From the NCBI GenBank assembly GCA_903953985.1, contig CAJBLW010000565.1:1-23645 (forward strand): a stretch of 23,645 nucleotides of DNA, read 5' to 3'. Shown here one piece after another: positions 1-6,798 of this stretch; position 1 is the stretch's first letter; the number at the start of each line of letters is the position of its first letter. Below the pieces are notes generated by a model that saw nothing but the letters and a program-made list of their open reading frames with translations, did no database searches and was not told where the DNA came from. Position numbers and translations under genes: made by a program. This DNA comes from an uncultured Burkholderiales bacterium (GTDB lineage: Bacteria > Pseudomonadota > Gammaproteobacteria > Burkholderiales > Burkholderiaceae_C).

Positions 1-178
1 CGTTGATGGTGTAGTTGCGCACATGGCCCATGTGCAGCTTGCCGCTGGGGTAGGGCAGCATGGAGCAGGCGTAGAACTTCTTTTTGCTGGCGTCTTCGGT
101 GACGCGGTAGGCATCGTGGGCGGTCCAGCGGGACTGCGCAGCGGGTTCGACTTCGAGGTGGTTGTACTTGTCTTGCAT
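1..178 (-). CDS. leuS: Leucine--tRNA ligase, N-terminal fragment
   Basis: Class Ia aminoacyl-tRNA synthetase that charges tRNA-Leu with leucine in the cytoplasm. Only the first 59 codons are present; the rest lies beyond base 1. Reading the minus strand from the ATG at 178, the peptide starts MQDKYNHLEV and contains PYPSGKLHMGH, whose HMGH (residues 49-52) is the HIGH ATP-binding signature of class I enzymes in the usual LeuRS context. It is the last gene of the minus-strand run bamE-dapB-exbB-exbD-leuS, 80 bases after the exbD stop, so it may be co-transcribed. The KMSKS motif and editing domain are outside the window. Identification is firm even from this fragment. Confidence 0.95.
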   Translation of the reverse strand, partial: MQDKYNHLEVEPAAQSRWTAHDAYRVTEDASKKKFYACSMLPYPSGKLHMGHVRNYTIN

Positions 179-258
179 AGGGCTAAATTGTAGGGGGTGG
201 GCGGGTCATGGCCGGGCGCGGGCGCGGCAAGACCACAGCCGTCCGCGCGGGCTTGAGT

Positions 259-678
259 TCAGGGTGAAACCACCTCGGCGACAAAGCCGATCCGGGTCAA
301 ACCGGCTTTTTGGGCCAGACCCATGGCCTCGACCACCCGGCCGTAGGGCACAGACGCGTCGGCGCGCAGTTCCAGCTCAGTCAGTGGATTGCGGCGGGCG
401 ACCTGGGCCAAATGCTCGCGCAGGGGGTTTTCGGCAATGGGTTGGTCGTTCAGGAACCATTGGCCTTGCGCATCGACCACCAAGACTACCGCCTGTGGCG
501 CAGCCCCTGGCTCCCCGCCTTCGCTTTGGGGCAGGTCCAGGCGGATGGCGCTGGTCATCAAAGGTGCGGTCAGGATGAAGATGACCAGCAGCACCAGCAT
601 CACGTCCACCAAGGGCGTGACGTTGATTTCACTCATCGGCGCATCGCCTGGGCGGCTAGAAAGGCGACCAAAAGCCAT
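259..678 (-). CDS. exbD: ExbD/TolR-family biopolymer transport protein
   Basis: 139 residues, normal for the family. It is a single-pass inner-membrane protein that works with ExbB/TolQ as a proton-driven motor energising outer-membrane processes. MSEINVTPLVDVMLVLLVIF (residues 15-34) holds the conserved membrane segment with the essential proton-binding Asp at residue 25. A periplasmic domain follows (about residues 45-139). Start at 678 is chosen because family members in this order often begin MAFGRL; the internal Met15 is possible. It lies 6 bases after the exbB stop, so it is translated with it. No TonB, TolA or receptor gene is nearby, so whether this is an Exb or a Tol motor cannot be decided from sequence alone. 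Confidence 0.9.
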   Translation of the reverse strand: MAFGRLSSRPGDAPMSEINVTPLVDVMLVLLVIFILTAPLMTSAIRLDLPQSEGGEPGAAPQAVVLVVDAQGQWFLNDQPIAENPLREHLAQVARRNPLTELELRADASVPYGRVVEAMGLAQKAGLTRIGFVAEVVSP

Positions 679-684
679 GGCCGC

Positions 685-1329
685 TCAGTCCCCGGGACCG
701 ACGAGCAAAGCGCGCACATCGTGGGCAAAGCCTTCGAGCTCGGCCTCGATCTGGCCAATGCGCCGCCCCAACAGGTTGTAGCCCAACACCGCCGGAATCG
801 CCACCGCCAGACCGGCAGCGGTCATGACAAGGGCTTCGCCCACGGGCCCGGCAATCTGATCAATGCGGACAGGGCCACCTTCGGCCATGCCACTCAGGGC
901 ATTGAAGATGCCCCACACCGTGCCCAGCAAACCGATAAAAGGTGAGATGGAACCCGCCGTGGCCAGCAGCACCTGTCCCCATTGCAAGCGGCGCAGCACC
1001 GATTGCATGGCCTCACGCAGCACGCGGGTGAGTTGGTGGTGACGCTGACCCGCCGAGGCCAACGTGCCCCCCAGGGGCAGCAAGGTGGCGTCGAGCAGGG
1101 GCAGCACACAGGATTCGCGGTCAAACTGCGCCACGCGCTGGCGGGCATCGTCGAAACCCGGGGCCTGCCAGAATGCGGCCACGCTGCGCGGCACGTCTTG
1201 CGTGACTCGGGAGAGCAAACGCCATTTCCAGGCGATCACCACCCAACTGCCCACCGACAAGGCCAGCAACATGAGCGCCAGCACGCGGTTGACGACATCG
1301 CTGTGCAGCAAAAAGTCGTTCAGGCTCAT
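685..1329 (-). CDS. exbB: ExbB/TolQ/MotA-family proton channel
   Basis: 214 residues, typical for ExbB/TolQ. It forms the pentameric inner-membrane proton channel with ExbD. Three hydrophobic segments are visible: about residues 15-35, about 122-145 (SISPFIGLLGTVWGIFNAL, the signature segment of the family) and about 165-190 (ALVMTAAGLAVAIPAVLGY). The MotA/TolQ/ExbB domain covers the C-terminal two thirds. It starts 23 bases after the dapB stop and is followed 6 bases later by exbD, so it sits in the dapB operon. No clear Shine-Dalgarno is seen. TolQ is the alternative name; the lack of tolA/tolB/pal nearby makes the Exb-type name the safer one. Confidence 0.9.
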   Translation of the reverse strand: MSLNDFLLHSDVVNRVLALMLLALSVGSWVVIAWKWRLLSRVTQDVPRSVAAFWQAPGFDDARQRVAQFDRESCVLPLLDATLLPLGGTLASAGQRHHQLTRVLREAMQSVLRRLQWGQVLLATAGSISPFIGLLGTVWGIFNALSGMAEGGPVRIDQIAGPVGEALVMTAAGLAVAIPAVLGYNLLGRRIGQIEAELEGFAHDVRALLVGPGD

Positions 1330-1352
1330 GGTTGACTTTCAGGTAGGGTGCA

Positions 1353-2168
1353 TCAGCGCAGGTTGAGCACGTCGAACATGTCAAACAGACCGCGCGGCTG
1401 ACTGGCCAGAAAACGCACGGCACGCAAACTGCCTTGCGCATAAGTGGCGCGGCTGGAGGATTTGTGCGTGACCTCGATGCGCTCGCCAATGCCCGCGAAC
1501 AGCACGGTATGTTCGCCCACGATATCGCCGCCGCGAATGGTCGAAAACCCGATGGTGGACGGGTCGCGCTCGCCCGTGTGGCCATAACGTTCGTACACGG
1601 CGCATTCCTTCAAATCACGCCCGATGGCCTCCGCGATCACCTCACCCATCTTCAGAGCCGTGCCCGAAGGCGCATCCACCTTGTGGCGGTGGTGGGCTTC
1701 GATGATCTCGATATCGTAGCCTGTGGGCATGGCCTGCGCGGCCATTTGCAGAAGCTTGAGAGTGACGTTGACGCCCACACTCATGTTCGGGGCCATAACG
1801 ATGGCGATGTCCTGGGCGATCTCGGCGATCTCGGCTTTTTGTGCATCGGTAAAGCCCGTGGTGCCAATGACGGCCTTGACGCCCAGCTCACGACAGACTT
1901 TGAGGTGGGCCAGCGTGCCCTCGGGACGAGTGAAATCAATCAGGCAGGATGCGCCTTGCAGGCCCGCATGCAAATCGGCGGTGACTGCGGTGCCCGTGAC
2001 TCGGCCCAGCGCTGCCCCGGCGTCTTGCCCAAGCGCTGGGCTGGCCGCAATGTCCAGTGCCCCCGCGAGGCGGCAATCGTCGGTGGCCAAAATGGCTTCG
2101 ATCAGCATGTGCCCCATGCGGCCGGACGCGCCAGCGACAGAGATGGGCAAGAGGTTCGTTGAGGTCAT
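1353..2168 (-). CDS. dapB: 4-hydroxy-tetrahydrodipicolinate reductase
   Basis: Reduces hydroxy-tetrahydrodipicolinate with NAD(P)H in the diaminopimelate/lysine pathway, supplying peptidoglycan and protein synthesis. 271 residues, the usual length. The N-terminal dinucleotide-binding loop VAGASGRMG is at residues 11-19. The catalytic region EAHHRHKVDAPSGTAL (residues 156-171) carries His158 and Lys162, equivalent to the catalytic His/Lys pair of Escherichia coli DapB. GTTGFTDAQ (about 101-109) is the usual cofactor-site loop. It lies 84 bases downstream of bamE and just ahead of exbB/exbD, all on minus, suggesting one envelope-related transcription unit. No truncation or odd residue seen. Confidence 0.97.
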   Translation of the reverse strand: MTSTNLLPISVAGASGRMGHMLIEAILATDDCRLAGALDIAASPALGQDAGAALGRVTGTAVTADLHAGLQGASCLIDFTRPEGTLAHLKVCRELGVKAVIGTTGFTDAQKAEIAEIAQDIAIVMAPNMSVGVNVTLKLLQMAAQAMPTGYDIEIIEAHHRHKVDAPSGTALKMGEVIAEAIGRDLKECAVYERYGHTGERDPSTIGFSTIRGGDIVGEHTVLFAGIGERIEVTHKSSSRATYAQGSLRAVRFLASQPRGLFDMFDVLNLR

Positions 2169-2252
2169 GGCTTGAATGGGAAAAAATGAAGAGCTCGTTC
2201 CAAAAAGGGCTCTGCTGCTGGCACCCCATCGAGGGCAACCAGCGCTGGGCGT

Positions 2253-2816
2253 TCAACGTACGGCCGGCTCCAAAGGCGGGTAGCTGCGCGGCAAAGCCGC
2301 AGGCGTGGTGGCCGCTGAGGGCGCATCGGCGCGGGAAGAAGAAGTCGAGGCCGGGGTGAATTTCTTCAAATCTTCTTCACTGGCTTGCAGGGGGGGGAGT
2401 TTGCCTACCGGCCGGGGCCGAACGAGGCGTCCGGCAAATTCGGACTCACTGGGCAGCACATCGCTGTCGACTTGTTCGAGCACATCGCCCTTGAAGTAAA
2501 CCGTGAGCCTGAAATTTTGCGCGGGCACCCCCTGGCGCTGGATGCTGAAGGCGTAGTCCCATCGGTTGGCATGGAACAAACTGGCGATCAAGGGGGTGCC
2601 CAGGATCTCGCGCACCTGCGCGCGCGCCATGCCGGGGCGCAAAGCTTGGCGCTGCTCGTTGGAAACGAAATTGCCTTGCACGATCTCGGGCACAAAGGGC
2701 TTGAAGGTGTCGCGACTCACGGAACTGGTCACGCTGCCACAACCGACCAGGCTCGCACCCAGCAAGAGGGCTGCCAGGCCATGGACGGAAAGACGGAAAG
2801 TCAGGGAAGCTGTCAT
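2253..2816 (-). CDS. bamE: Outer membrane protein assembly factor BamE (lipoprotein)
   Basis: Small lipoprotein of the beta-barrel assembly machinery, anchored in the outer membrane facing the periplasm. The signal peptide covers residues 1-25 and ends in lipobox LVGC, with Cys26 the lipidated residue. The SmpA/OmlA domain follows: IVQGNFVSNEQRQALRPGM and LGTPLIASLFHANRWDYAF are close to the classic BamE motifs. At 187 residues it is much longer than E. coli BamE (about 113). The extra part is a Pro/Ser/Ala-rich tail from about residue 135, which looks disordered. It is divergent from fur across an 85-base gap, an arrangement common in beta- and gammaproteobacteria. Confidence 0.93.
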   Translation of the reverse strand: MTASLTFRLSVHGLAALLLGASLVGCGSVTSSVSRDTFKPFVPEIVQGNFVSNEQRQALRPGMARAQVREILGTPLIASLFHANRWDYAFSIQRQGVPAQNFRLTVYFKGDVLEQVDSDVLPSESEFAGRLVRPRPVGKLPPLQASEEDLKKFTPASTSSSRADAPSAATTPAALPRSYPPLEPAVR

Positions 2817-2901
2817 GGTTGAGGGTGTGCCGATATGATCAGGTCATTGTAGCGGTAGCCTTGCCGCAGGACCGCCACTGGCAACCCCACCCACACAGCC
2901 C

Positions 2902-3333
2902 ATGAGCCAGATCGACGAACTGAAAAACAACGGCCTCAAAGCCACCTTGCCGCGCCTGAAAATCCTGGAGGTTTTTCAAAACGGCTTGATGCGCCACATG
3001 ACGGCTGAGGATGTGTTTCGTCAACTCCTCATGGAAAACGCTGACATTGGCCTGGCCACCGTTTATCGGGTGCTGACCCAGTTCGAGCAAGCGGGCATCC
3101 TCAGCCGCAACCACTTCGAAAGTGGCAAAGCGGTTTACGAGCTCAACGAAGGGCAGCACCACGACCACATGGTATGTCTGGACTGCGGCAGGGTGGAAGA
3201 GTTTTATGACGCGGAAATCGAGTCGCGCCAGCAAGCTGTGGCCCAGGCCAAGGGCTTTGTGATCGCCGACCATGCGCTGAGCCTTTACGCCCACTGCACG
3301 CAACAGCCCTGCCCGCACCGTAACGCCCGCTAG
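2902..3333 (+). CDS. fur: Ferric uptake regulator Fur
   Basis: Iron-responsive transcriptional repressor, dimeric, cytoplasmic. 143 residues, standard length. An N-terminal winged helix (about 1-82) contains LATVYRVLTQFEQAGI (residues 51-66), the DNA-recognition region. The dimerisation/metal domain has HHDH at 86-89, a CxxC pair (Cys92, Cys95) and a second Cys pair (Cys132, Cys137), matching the metal and structural zinc sites of Fur. It is convergent with hprK, whose stop is 22 bases beyond the fur stop, and divergent from bamE. No strong Shine-Dalgarno precedes the ATG. Zur or PerR are less likely given length, sequence and the bamE neighbour. Confidence 0.95.
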   Translation: MSQIDELKNNGLKATLPRLKILEVFQNGLMRHMTAEDVFRQLLMENADIGLATVYRVLTQFEQAGILSRNHFESGKAVYELNEGQHHDHMVCLDCGRVEEFYDAEIESRQQAVAQAKGFVIADHALSLYAHCTQQPCPHRNAR

Positions 3334-3334
3334 A

Positions 3335-3355
3335 AAAGCGCCTGCCCGCCGCTTT
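3335..3355. terminator. Possible bidirectional terminator between fur and hprK
   Basis: The arms AAAGCG (3335-3340) and CGCTTT (3350-3355) pair perfectly across a 9-base GC-rich loop, between the convergent stops of fur and hprK. Each arm ends in A or T bases that could serve as a short U tract for the opposite strand. The stem is only 6 bp and overlaps the hprK stop codon, so this is tentative. Confidence 0.35.
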
Positions 3356-4296
3356 CAGCCCATGGCGCGGCGCTGCCGTTCAATGAAGTCCTGGTAAGTG
3401 TCGATGCCACGCATTTGCAAAATGGTGTTGCGCACAGCCGCCTCCACCAACACTGCAATGTTGCGCCCGGCCATGACCTGGATCACCACCTTTTGAACCG
3501 GTATGCCCAGCACGTCTTGCCGCAAGGGCTCGGAAGGCAAGCGCTCGTAATCGCGCTCCAGGGTTTCACGCCGCACCAGGTGAACGATGAGTTTCAGCCG
3601 CATTTTTCGGCGCACAGCCGTCTCGCCAAAAATGGCTCGGATGTCCAAAAGGCCAATGCCGCGCACTTCAAGCAGGTTTTGCAGCAGATCTGGGCAACGC
3701 GCTTCGATGGTGGTCTGGTTGATGCGGTACAGATCGACCGCATCGTCTGCCACCAGGCCATTGCCACGAGAGATCAATTCCAGGCCCAACTCGCTTTTCC
3801 CCAGACCTGACTCACCCGTGATCAATACACCCATGCCCAAAATGTCCATGAACACGCCGTGCATGGTGATGCGATCGGCAAAGTGTTTGGATAAATAAGC
3901 ACGCAACACATCGATCACGAAGGCCGATGACTGCTGAGTGGCAAACATTGGAATTTGCGCCCGCTCGCACATGGCCAACAAGGCTTCGGGCGCAGTTTGA
4001 CCGTCGGCCAGCACCAGCACCGGTGGCTCCAGCGTCACGATGCGCGCGATGCGCCGCGAGCAGTCGTCAGGCGTGCCATTCGTCAAGTAAGTGACTTCGC
4101 GCGGCCCCAAAATCTGGACGCGGTAAGGATGGATGTAATTGAGATAACCCACCAGATCCGCGCCGGAACGGGCCTGGCGCACGGCGACCTCGTCAAAGCG
4201 CCTTTCCGATGCACCCAAGCCCGCTTGCCACTGCCACCTGAGTTGTTGGCGGTGGTCCTCAAAGAGAACATCGGCGCTGATGACGGAGGGCTTCAT
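3355..4296 (-). CDS. hprK: HPr kinase/phosphorylase
   Basis: Bifunctional enzyme that phosphorylates and dephosphorylates the serine of HPr-type phosphocarriers, linking metabolic state to PTS signalling. 313 residues, normal length. It has an N-terminal domain (about 1-130) and a C-terminal catalytic domain with MHGVFMDILG (145-154), Walker A GESGLGKS (161-168), LVADDAVDLY (181-190) and the family signature LEVRGIGLLDIR (209-220). It lies 24 bases after the ptsN stop, so the two are one operon. In betaproteobacteria without sugar PTS this enzyme usually sits with PTS-Ntr parts. No HPr/NPr or enzyme I gene is in the window. Confidence 0.96.
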   Translation of the reverse strand: MKPSVISADVLFEDHRQQLRWQWQAGLGASERRFDEVAVRQARSGADLVGYLNYIHPYRVQILGPREVTYLTNGTPDDCSRRIARIVTLEPPVLVLADGQTAPEALLAMCERAQIPMFATQQSSAFVIDVLRAYLSKHFADRITMHGVFMDILGMGVLITGESGLGKSELGLELISRGNGLVADDAVDLYRINQTTIEARCPDLLQNLLEVRGIGLLDIRAIFGETAVRRKMRLKLIVHLVRRETLERDYERLPSEPLRQDVLGIPVQKVVIQVMAGRNIAVLVEAAVRNTILQMRGIDTYQDFIERQRRAMG

Positions 4297-4320
4297 CGCC
4301 TGCAGGATATCAAAAAGGGA

Positions 4321-4788
4321 TCAGGCGGTTTGAGCCGATTGCCACTGGGCGATCAACTGGTGCAGAGCTGCCTGGGCCGTGCTGCTTTTGATGCTTTCGC
4401 GCAAAGCGGTGTCGCTGAGCAACTCGGCAATCTCGGACAAAATTTCCAGATGCTTTTGGGTCGCCGCCTCGGGAACCAGCAAAAAGATCAGCAAGTTGAC
4501 CGGTTGCTCGTCCGGTGCATCGAAACCAATGGGCTGGGCCAACTGAAACACGGCGGCCATCGGGGCTTTGAGTCCCTTGATGCGACCGTGCGGGATGGCC
4601 ACACCGTGCCCAAGGCCAGTGGAGCCCAAACGCTCCCGGGCAAACAGGCTGTCGGTGACCAGGGCACGCGACAAGCCGTGCAGATTCTCAAAGAGAAGTC
4701 CGGCTTCTTCGAATGCACGTTTCTTGCTGGTGGCTTCCACCCCCACAAGAACTTGGGCAACAGGCAATATGGATGAGAGTCGGTTCAT
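4321..4788 (-). CDS. ptsN: PTS IIA-like nitrogen regulatory protein (EIIA-Ntr)
   Basis: Phospho-acceptor protein of the nitrogen PTS, which adjusts potassium, nitrogen and carbon responses according to its phosphorylation state. 155 residues from the ATG at 4788. An upstream in-frame extension to 4932 is rejected because it would run through the hpf terminator and lacks family similarity. The fold is the EIIA type 2 domain, and the motif HGVAIPHGRIKGL carries the phosphorylatable His67. Start MNRLSSILP is family-like. It stands between hpf (upstream, ending in its own terminator) and hprK (24 bases downstream). A CATAAT hexamer on the minus strand (4801-4806) may be its -10 element, but no good -35 was found. 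Confidence 0.93.
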   Translation of the reverse strand: MNRLSSILPVAQVLVGVEATSKKRAFEEAGLLFENLHGLSRALVTDSLFARERLGSTGLGHGVAIPHGRIKGLKAPMAAVFQLAQPIGFDAPDEQPVNLLIFLLVPEAATQKHLEILSEIAELLSDTALRESIKSSTAQAALHQLIAQWQSAQTA

Positions 4789-4883
4789 GGTCGAGGCAGA
4801 ATTATGCACCCGATCCACAATCATGCTTTGTTGCTGACCTGAATGGGACTCAGCAAGCGGCGCCTTGGGGCACCAAGGTCGCG

Positions 4884-4908
4884 AAAAAAGGGCCGCTTGC
4901 TGCGGCCC
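4884..4908 (-). terminator. Rho-independent terminator downstream of hpf
   Basis: On the minus strand a perfect 7-bp GC stem (GGGCCGC/GCGGCCC, bases 4908-4902 with 4896-4890, loop of 5) is followed directly by six T. It starts about 20 bases after the hpf stop. It separates hpf transcription from ptsN-hprK, although some read-through is possible. Confidence 0.85.
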
Positions 4909-4928
4909 CGGTGAGAAAAATGGAGAGA

Positions 4929-5258
4929 TCACATCATGCGCTTGGGCGCACTGTGGTGGTGGTCCGTCATGCGGTTCTTGTGTTTGACCACTTGACGATC
5001 GAGTTTGTCCACCAGATCGTCCACCGCAGCGTACAGGTCTTCGTGAGCGCTTTCAGCAAACAGGTCATTGCCTTTGACGTGGATGTTGCACTCTGCGCGT
5101 TGGCGCTTTTCCTTTTCCTTCATCTTTTCGACGGTCAGCAGCACTTTGACATCGACCACCTGATCAAAATGCCGAGTGATGCGGTCAAGTTTCCCCGTGA
5201 CGTACTGGCGCAAAGCCGGGGTCACTTCCAAATGGTGCCCGCTGATGGTTAAATTCAT
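4929..5258 (-). CDS. hpf: Ribosome hibernation-promoting factor, short form
   Basis: Binds idle ribosomes in stationary phase and promotes inactive ribosome formation. 109 residues from the ATG at 5258, the short HPF/YfiA type without the C-terminal dimerisation domain of long HPF. Start MNLTISGHHLEVTPALR is the family N terminus, and a good Shine-Dalgarno (GGAGG, 8 bases upstream) decides it over longer in-frame options. The basic patch KMKEKEKRQRAE and the acidic region SAHEDLYAAVDDLVDKL are typical. The tail is His/Lys/Met-rich. It has its own terminator at 4884-4908. In many Burkholderiales rpoN is just upstream; here a transporter gene is there instead. Confidence 0.93.
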   Translation of the reverse strand: MNLTISGHHLEVTPALRQYVTGKLDRITRHFDQVVDVKVLLTVEKMKEKEKRQRAECNIHVKGNDLFAESAHEDLYAAVDDLVDKLDRQVVKHKNRMTDHHHSAPKRMM

Positions 5259-5368
5259 AATCGTCGCCTCCATAGATTCAGGGTAGGGGAAAGCCCCGCT
5301 GATGCGGGACTCTGAAACCACCTTTTCGGGGTGGCTCAACCCCACTATGCGCCCCCAAAAATGGAAAA

Positions 5369-5396
5369 GCAATACGTCTAAAACTAAACCTGTAAA
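5369..5396 (-). promoter_or_regulatory. Candidate sigma-70 promoter for hpf
   Basis: On the minus strand, TTTACA (5396-5391) and TATTGC (5374-5369) are separated by 16 bases. Each matches the consensus in four of six positions. Initiation would be near 5362, giving a leader of about 105 bases to the hpf start. That leader contains two short hairpins: CCCGC/GCGGG (5295-5308) and CCACC/GGTGG (5318-5334). This is a pattern match only. Confidence 0.35.
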
Positions 5397-5505
5397 GCCC
5401 ACCGCTTTTGTTCCCAACGCGCCATTTCAGTGCTATCGTCCGGTTTGGAAGCAAGAACGACTCACCGTCTCAACTTCCTGCAGTCAACCAAGCATTCCCT
5501 GTAAA

Positions 5506-6732
5506 TCAGCCAACAGCCGGCGCAGGAGCCCCATGCAGGCGCAAATGCCCGGCCAACCAGACGCTGAGCACACTGGCCAAAACCCCCAGCAAGCCAGCCA
5601 CCCAATACAACGTGAGCTGCCCTTGCGGATCGCGCCCGATGATCAGCCCCGCCACCAAGGCCGCCAAGCCCATCGAGGCCGACTGCACGGCCGAGTTCAG
5701 GGTCATGAAAGTGCCGCGCAAACGTGGCTCGACAGCCGAAGAAATCATCGCCATGCCGGGAATCATGCGGCCGCTCATCAGGGTGAAGAACAGCGTTGAT
5801 ATGGCCAGCAAGCCCCAAAGGGGCAGCCCTTGCGAGAGTGTGGTGGCCATCAAGGGCACGGTCACCGCCAATGCCAGGCGCTGGAACATTTGGACCTTGC
5901 CAACCCGGTCAGTCAGTCGGCCAAAATAGCGCGCGCTCAACAAGGTTGCCAAGCCGCCGCACAGGTAGATCCAGGGCACCTCAGCGGCCTGCATGCCCGC
6001 GTTAGACTGCAGGTAAATGGTGATGTACGGAATGACGGAAAACGCTGCGAACATCATCAGGCCCGACACGGCAAACGCCTTGAGGTGGTTGGGCTCGGCC
6101 AGCACCTGGCCGATGCCGCGCCAAACGCTCACCCTCTCGGGGTGGTGCAAGTGCGCATCCAACCGGGGCAAGGTTTGCCAGGCCCCCAGCGCCAGCAGGC
6201 CCACCAGCACAGCGATGCCGACAAAAGGCGCATGCCAGTTGAAATGCGCTGCCAAAAACAAACCCAACGGCACACCCGCCACGGTGGACACGGAAAACGA
6301 GGTCATCACCACACTCATGGCACGGCCCCGGCGCTCAAAGGGGATCACATCGGCCACGATGGTCTGCGACAGGGCCGACAAGACGCCGCCAAATAAACCT
6401 GCGGCTACACGCGCCACCATCAACCAGACATAGTCGGGCGCCAAGGCGCAAGCGAGCGTGGCCAACCCAAACAAGCTGTACATGCCTAGCAGCAACTGCT
6501 TGCGGCTGAAACGGTCAATGTAGGTGGCCGCCATCAAACCCGAAAAGCCCGCCGACAAGGTGTAGGCCGAGACCAGCAACCCAAACTGGGCGTTGCTGAT
6601 GCCGAACAAAGCCGTGAACTGCGGCCCCAGCGGCATCATGATCATGAAGTCGAGGATATGGGTGAACTGGATGCCGGCCAGCGTGAAAAGCAGCCAGCGC
6701 TCACGGCGCGGAGTCAAGTGGGGGGTGGTCAT
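5506..6732 (-). CDS. Major facilitator superfamily transporter (DHA1-like)
   Basis: 408 residues with about twelve hydrophobic segments, a proton-linked inner-membrane transporter. The loop between segments 2 and 3 holds TYIDRFSRKQLLLGMYSLF, the MFS motif A region, with GRLTDRVGKVQMF as its counterpart in the second half (about residues 275). VARVAAGLFGGVLSALSQTIVADVIP corresponds to segments 4-5 of drug/sugar-efflux MFS proteins of the AraJ/YdhP kind. The substrate cannot be read from sequence. It is a single gene, transcribed away from the patatin-like gene, whose start is 66 bases from this one. It lies upstream of hpf with a 247-base gap. No Shine-Dalgarno is evident. Confidence 0.88.
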   Translation of the reverse strand: MTTPHLTPRRERWLLFTLAGIQFTHILDFMIMMPLGPQFTALFGISNAQFGLLVSAYTLSAGFSGLMAATYIDRFSRKQLLLGMYSLFGLATLACALAPDYVWLMVARVAAGLFGGVLSALSQTIVADVIPFERRGRAMSVVMTSFSVSTVAGVPLGLFLAAHFNWHAPFVGIAVLVGLLALGAWQTLPRLDAHLHHPERVSVWRGIGQVLAEPNHLKAFAVSGLMMFAAFSVIPYITIYLQSNAGMQAAEVPWIYLCGGLATLLSARYFGRLTDRVGKVQMFQRLALAVTVPLMATTLSQGLPLWGLLAISTLFFTLMSGRMIPGMAMISSAVEPRLRGTFMTLNSAVQSASMGLAALVAGLIIGRDPQGQLTLYWVAGLLGVLASVLSVWLAGHLRLHGAPAPAVG

Positions 6733-6798
6733 GGAACAATACTGAAGAATGGACTGAATCTAACACCCCGGCCAGCCACACCCGCACTCCCTCCTCAC

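Noticed and set aside
310..945. Long plus-strand open frame opposite exbD/exbB
   Set aside because: Composition is typical of antisense shadow frames in GC-rich genes (His/Gln/Arg-rich), with no recognisable domain; the minus-strand frames are clear ExbD and ExbB.
2832..2851. Possible Fur box in the bamE-fur gap
   Set aside because: ATGA and TCAT flank five bases here, but the spacing and surrounding bases do not fit the 19-bp Fur consensus when aligned position by position.
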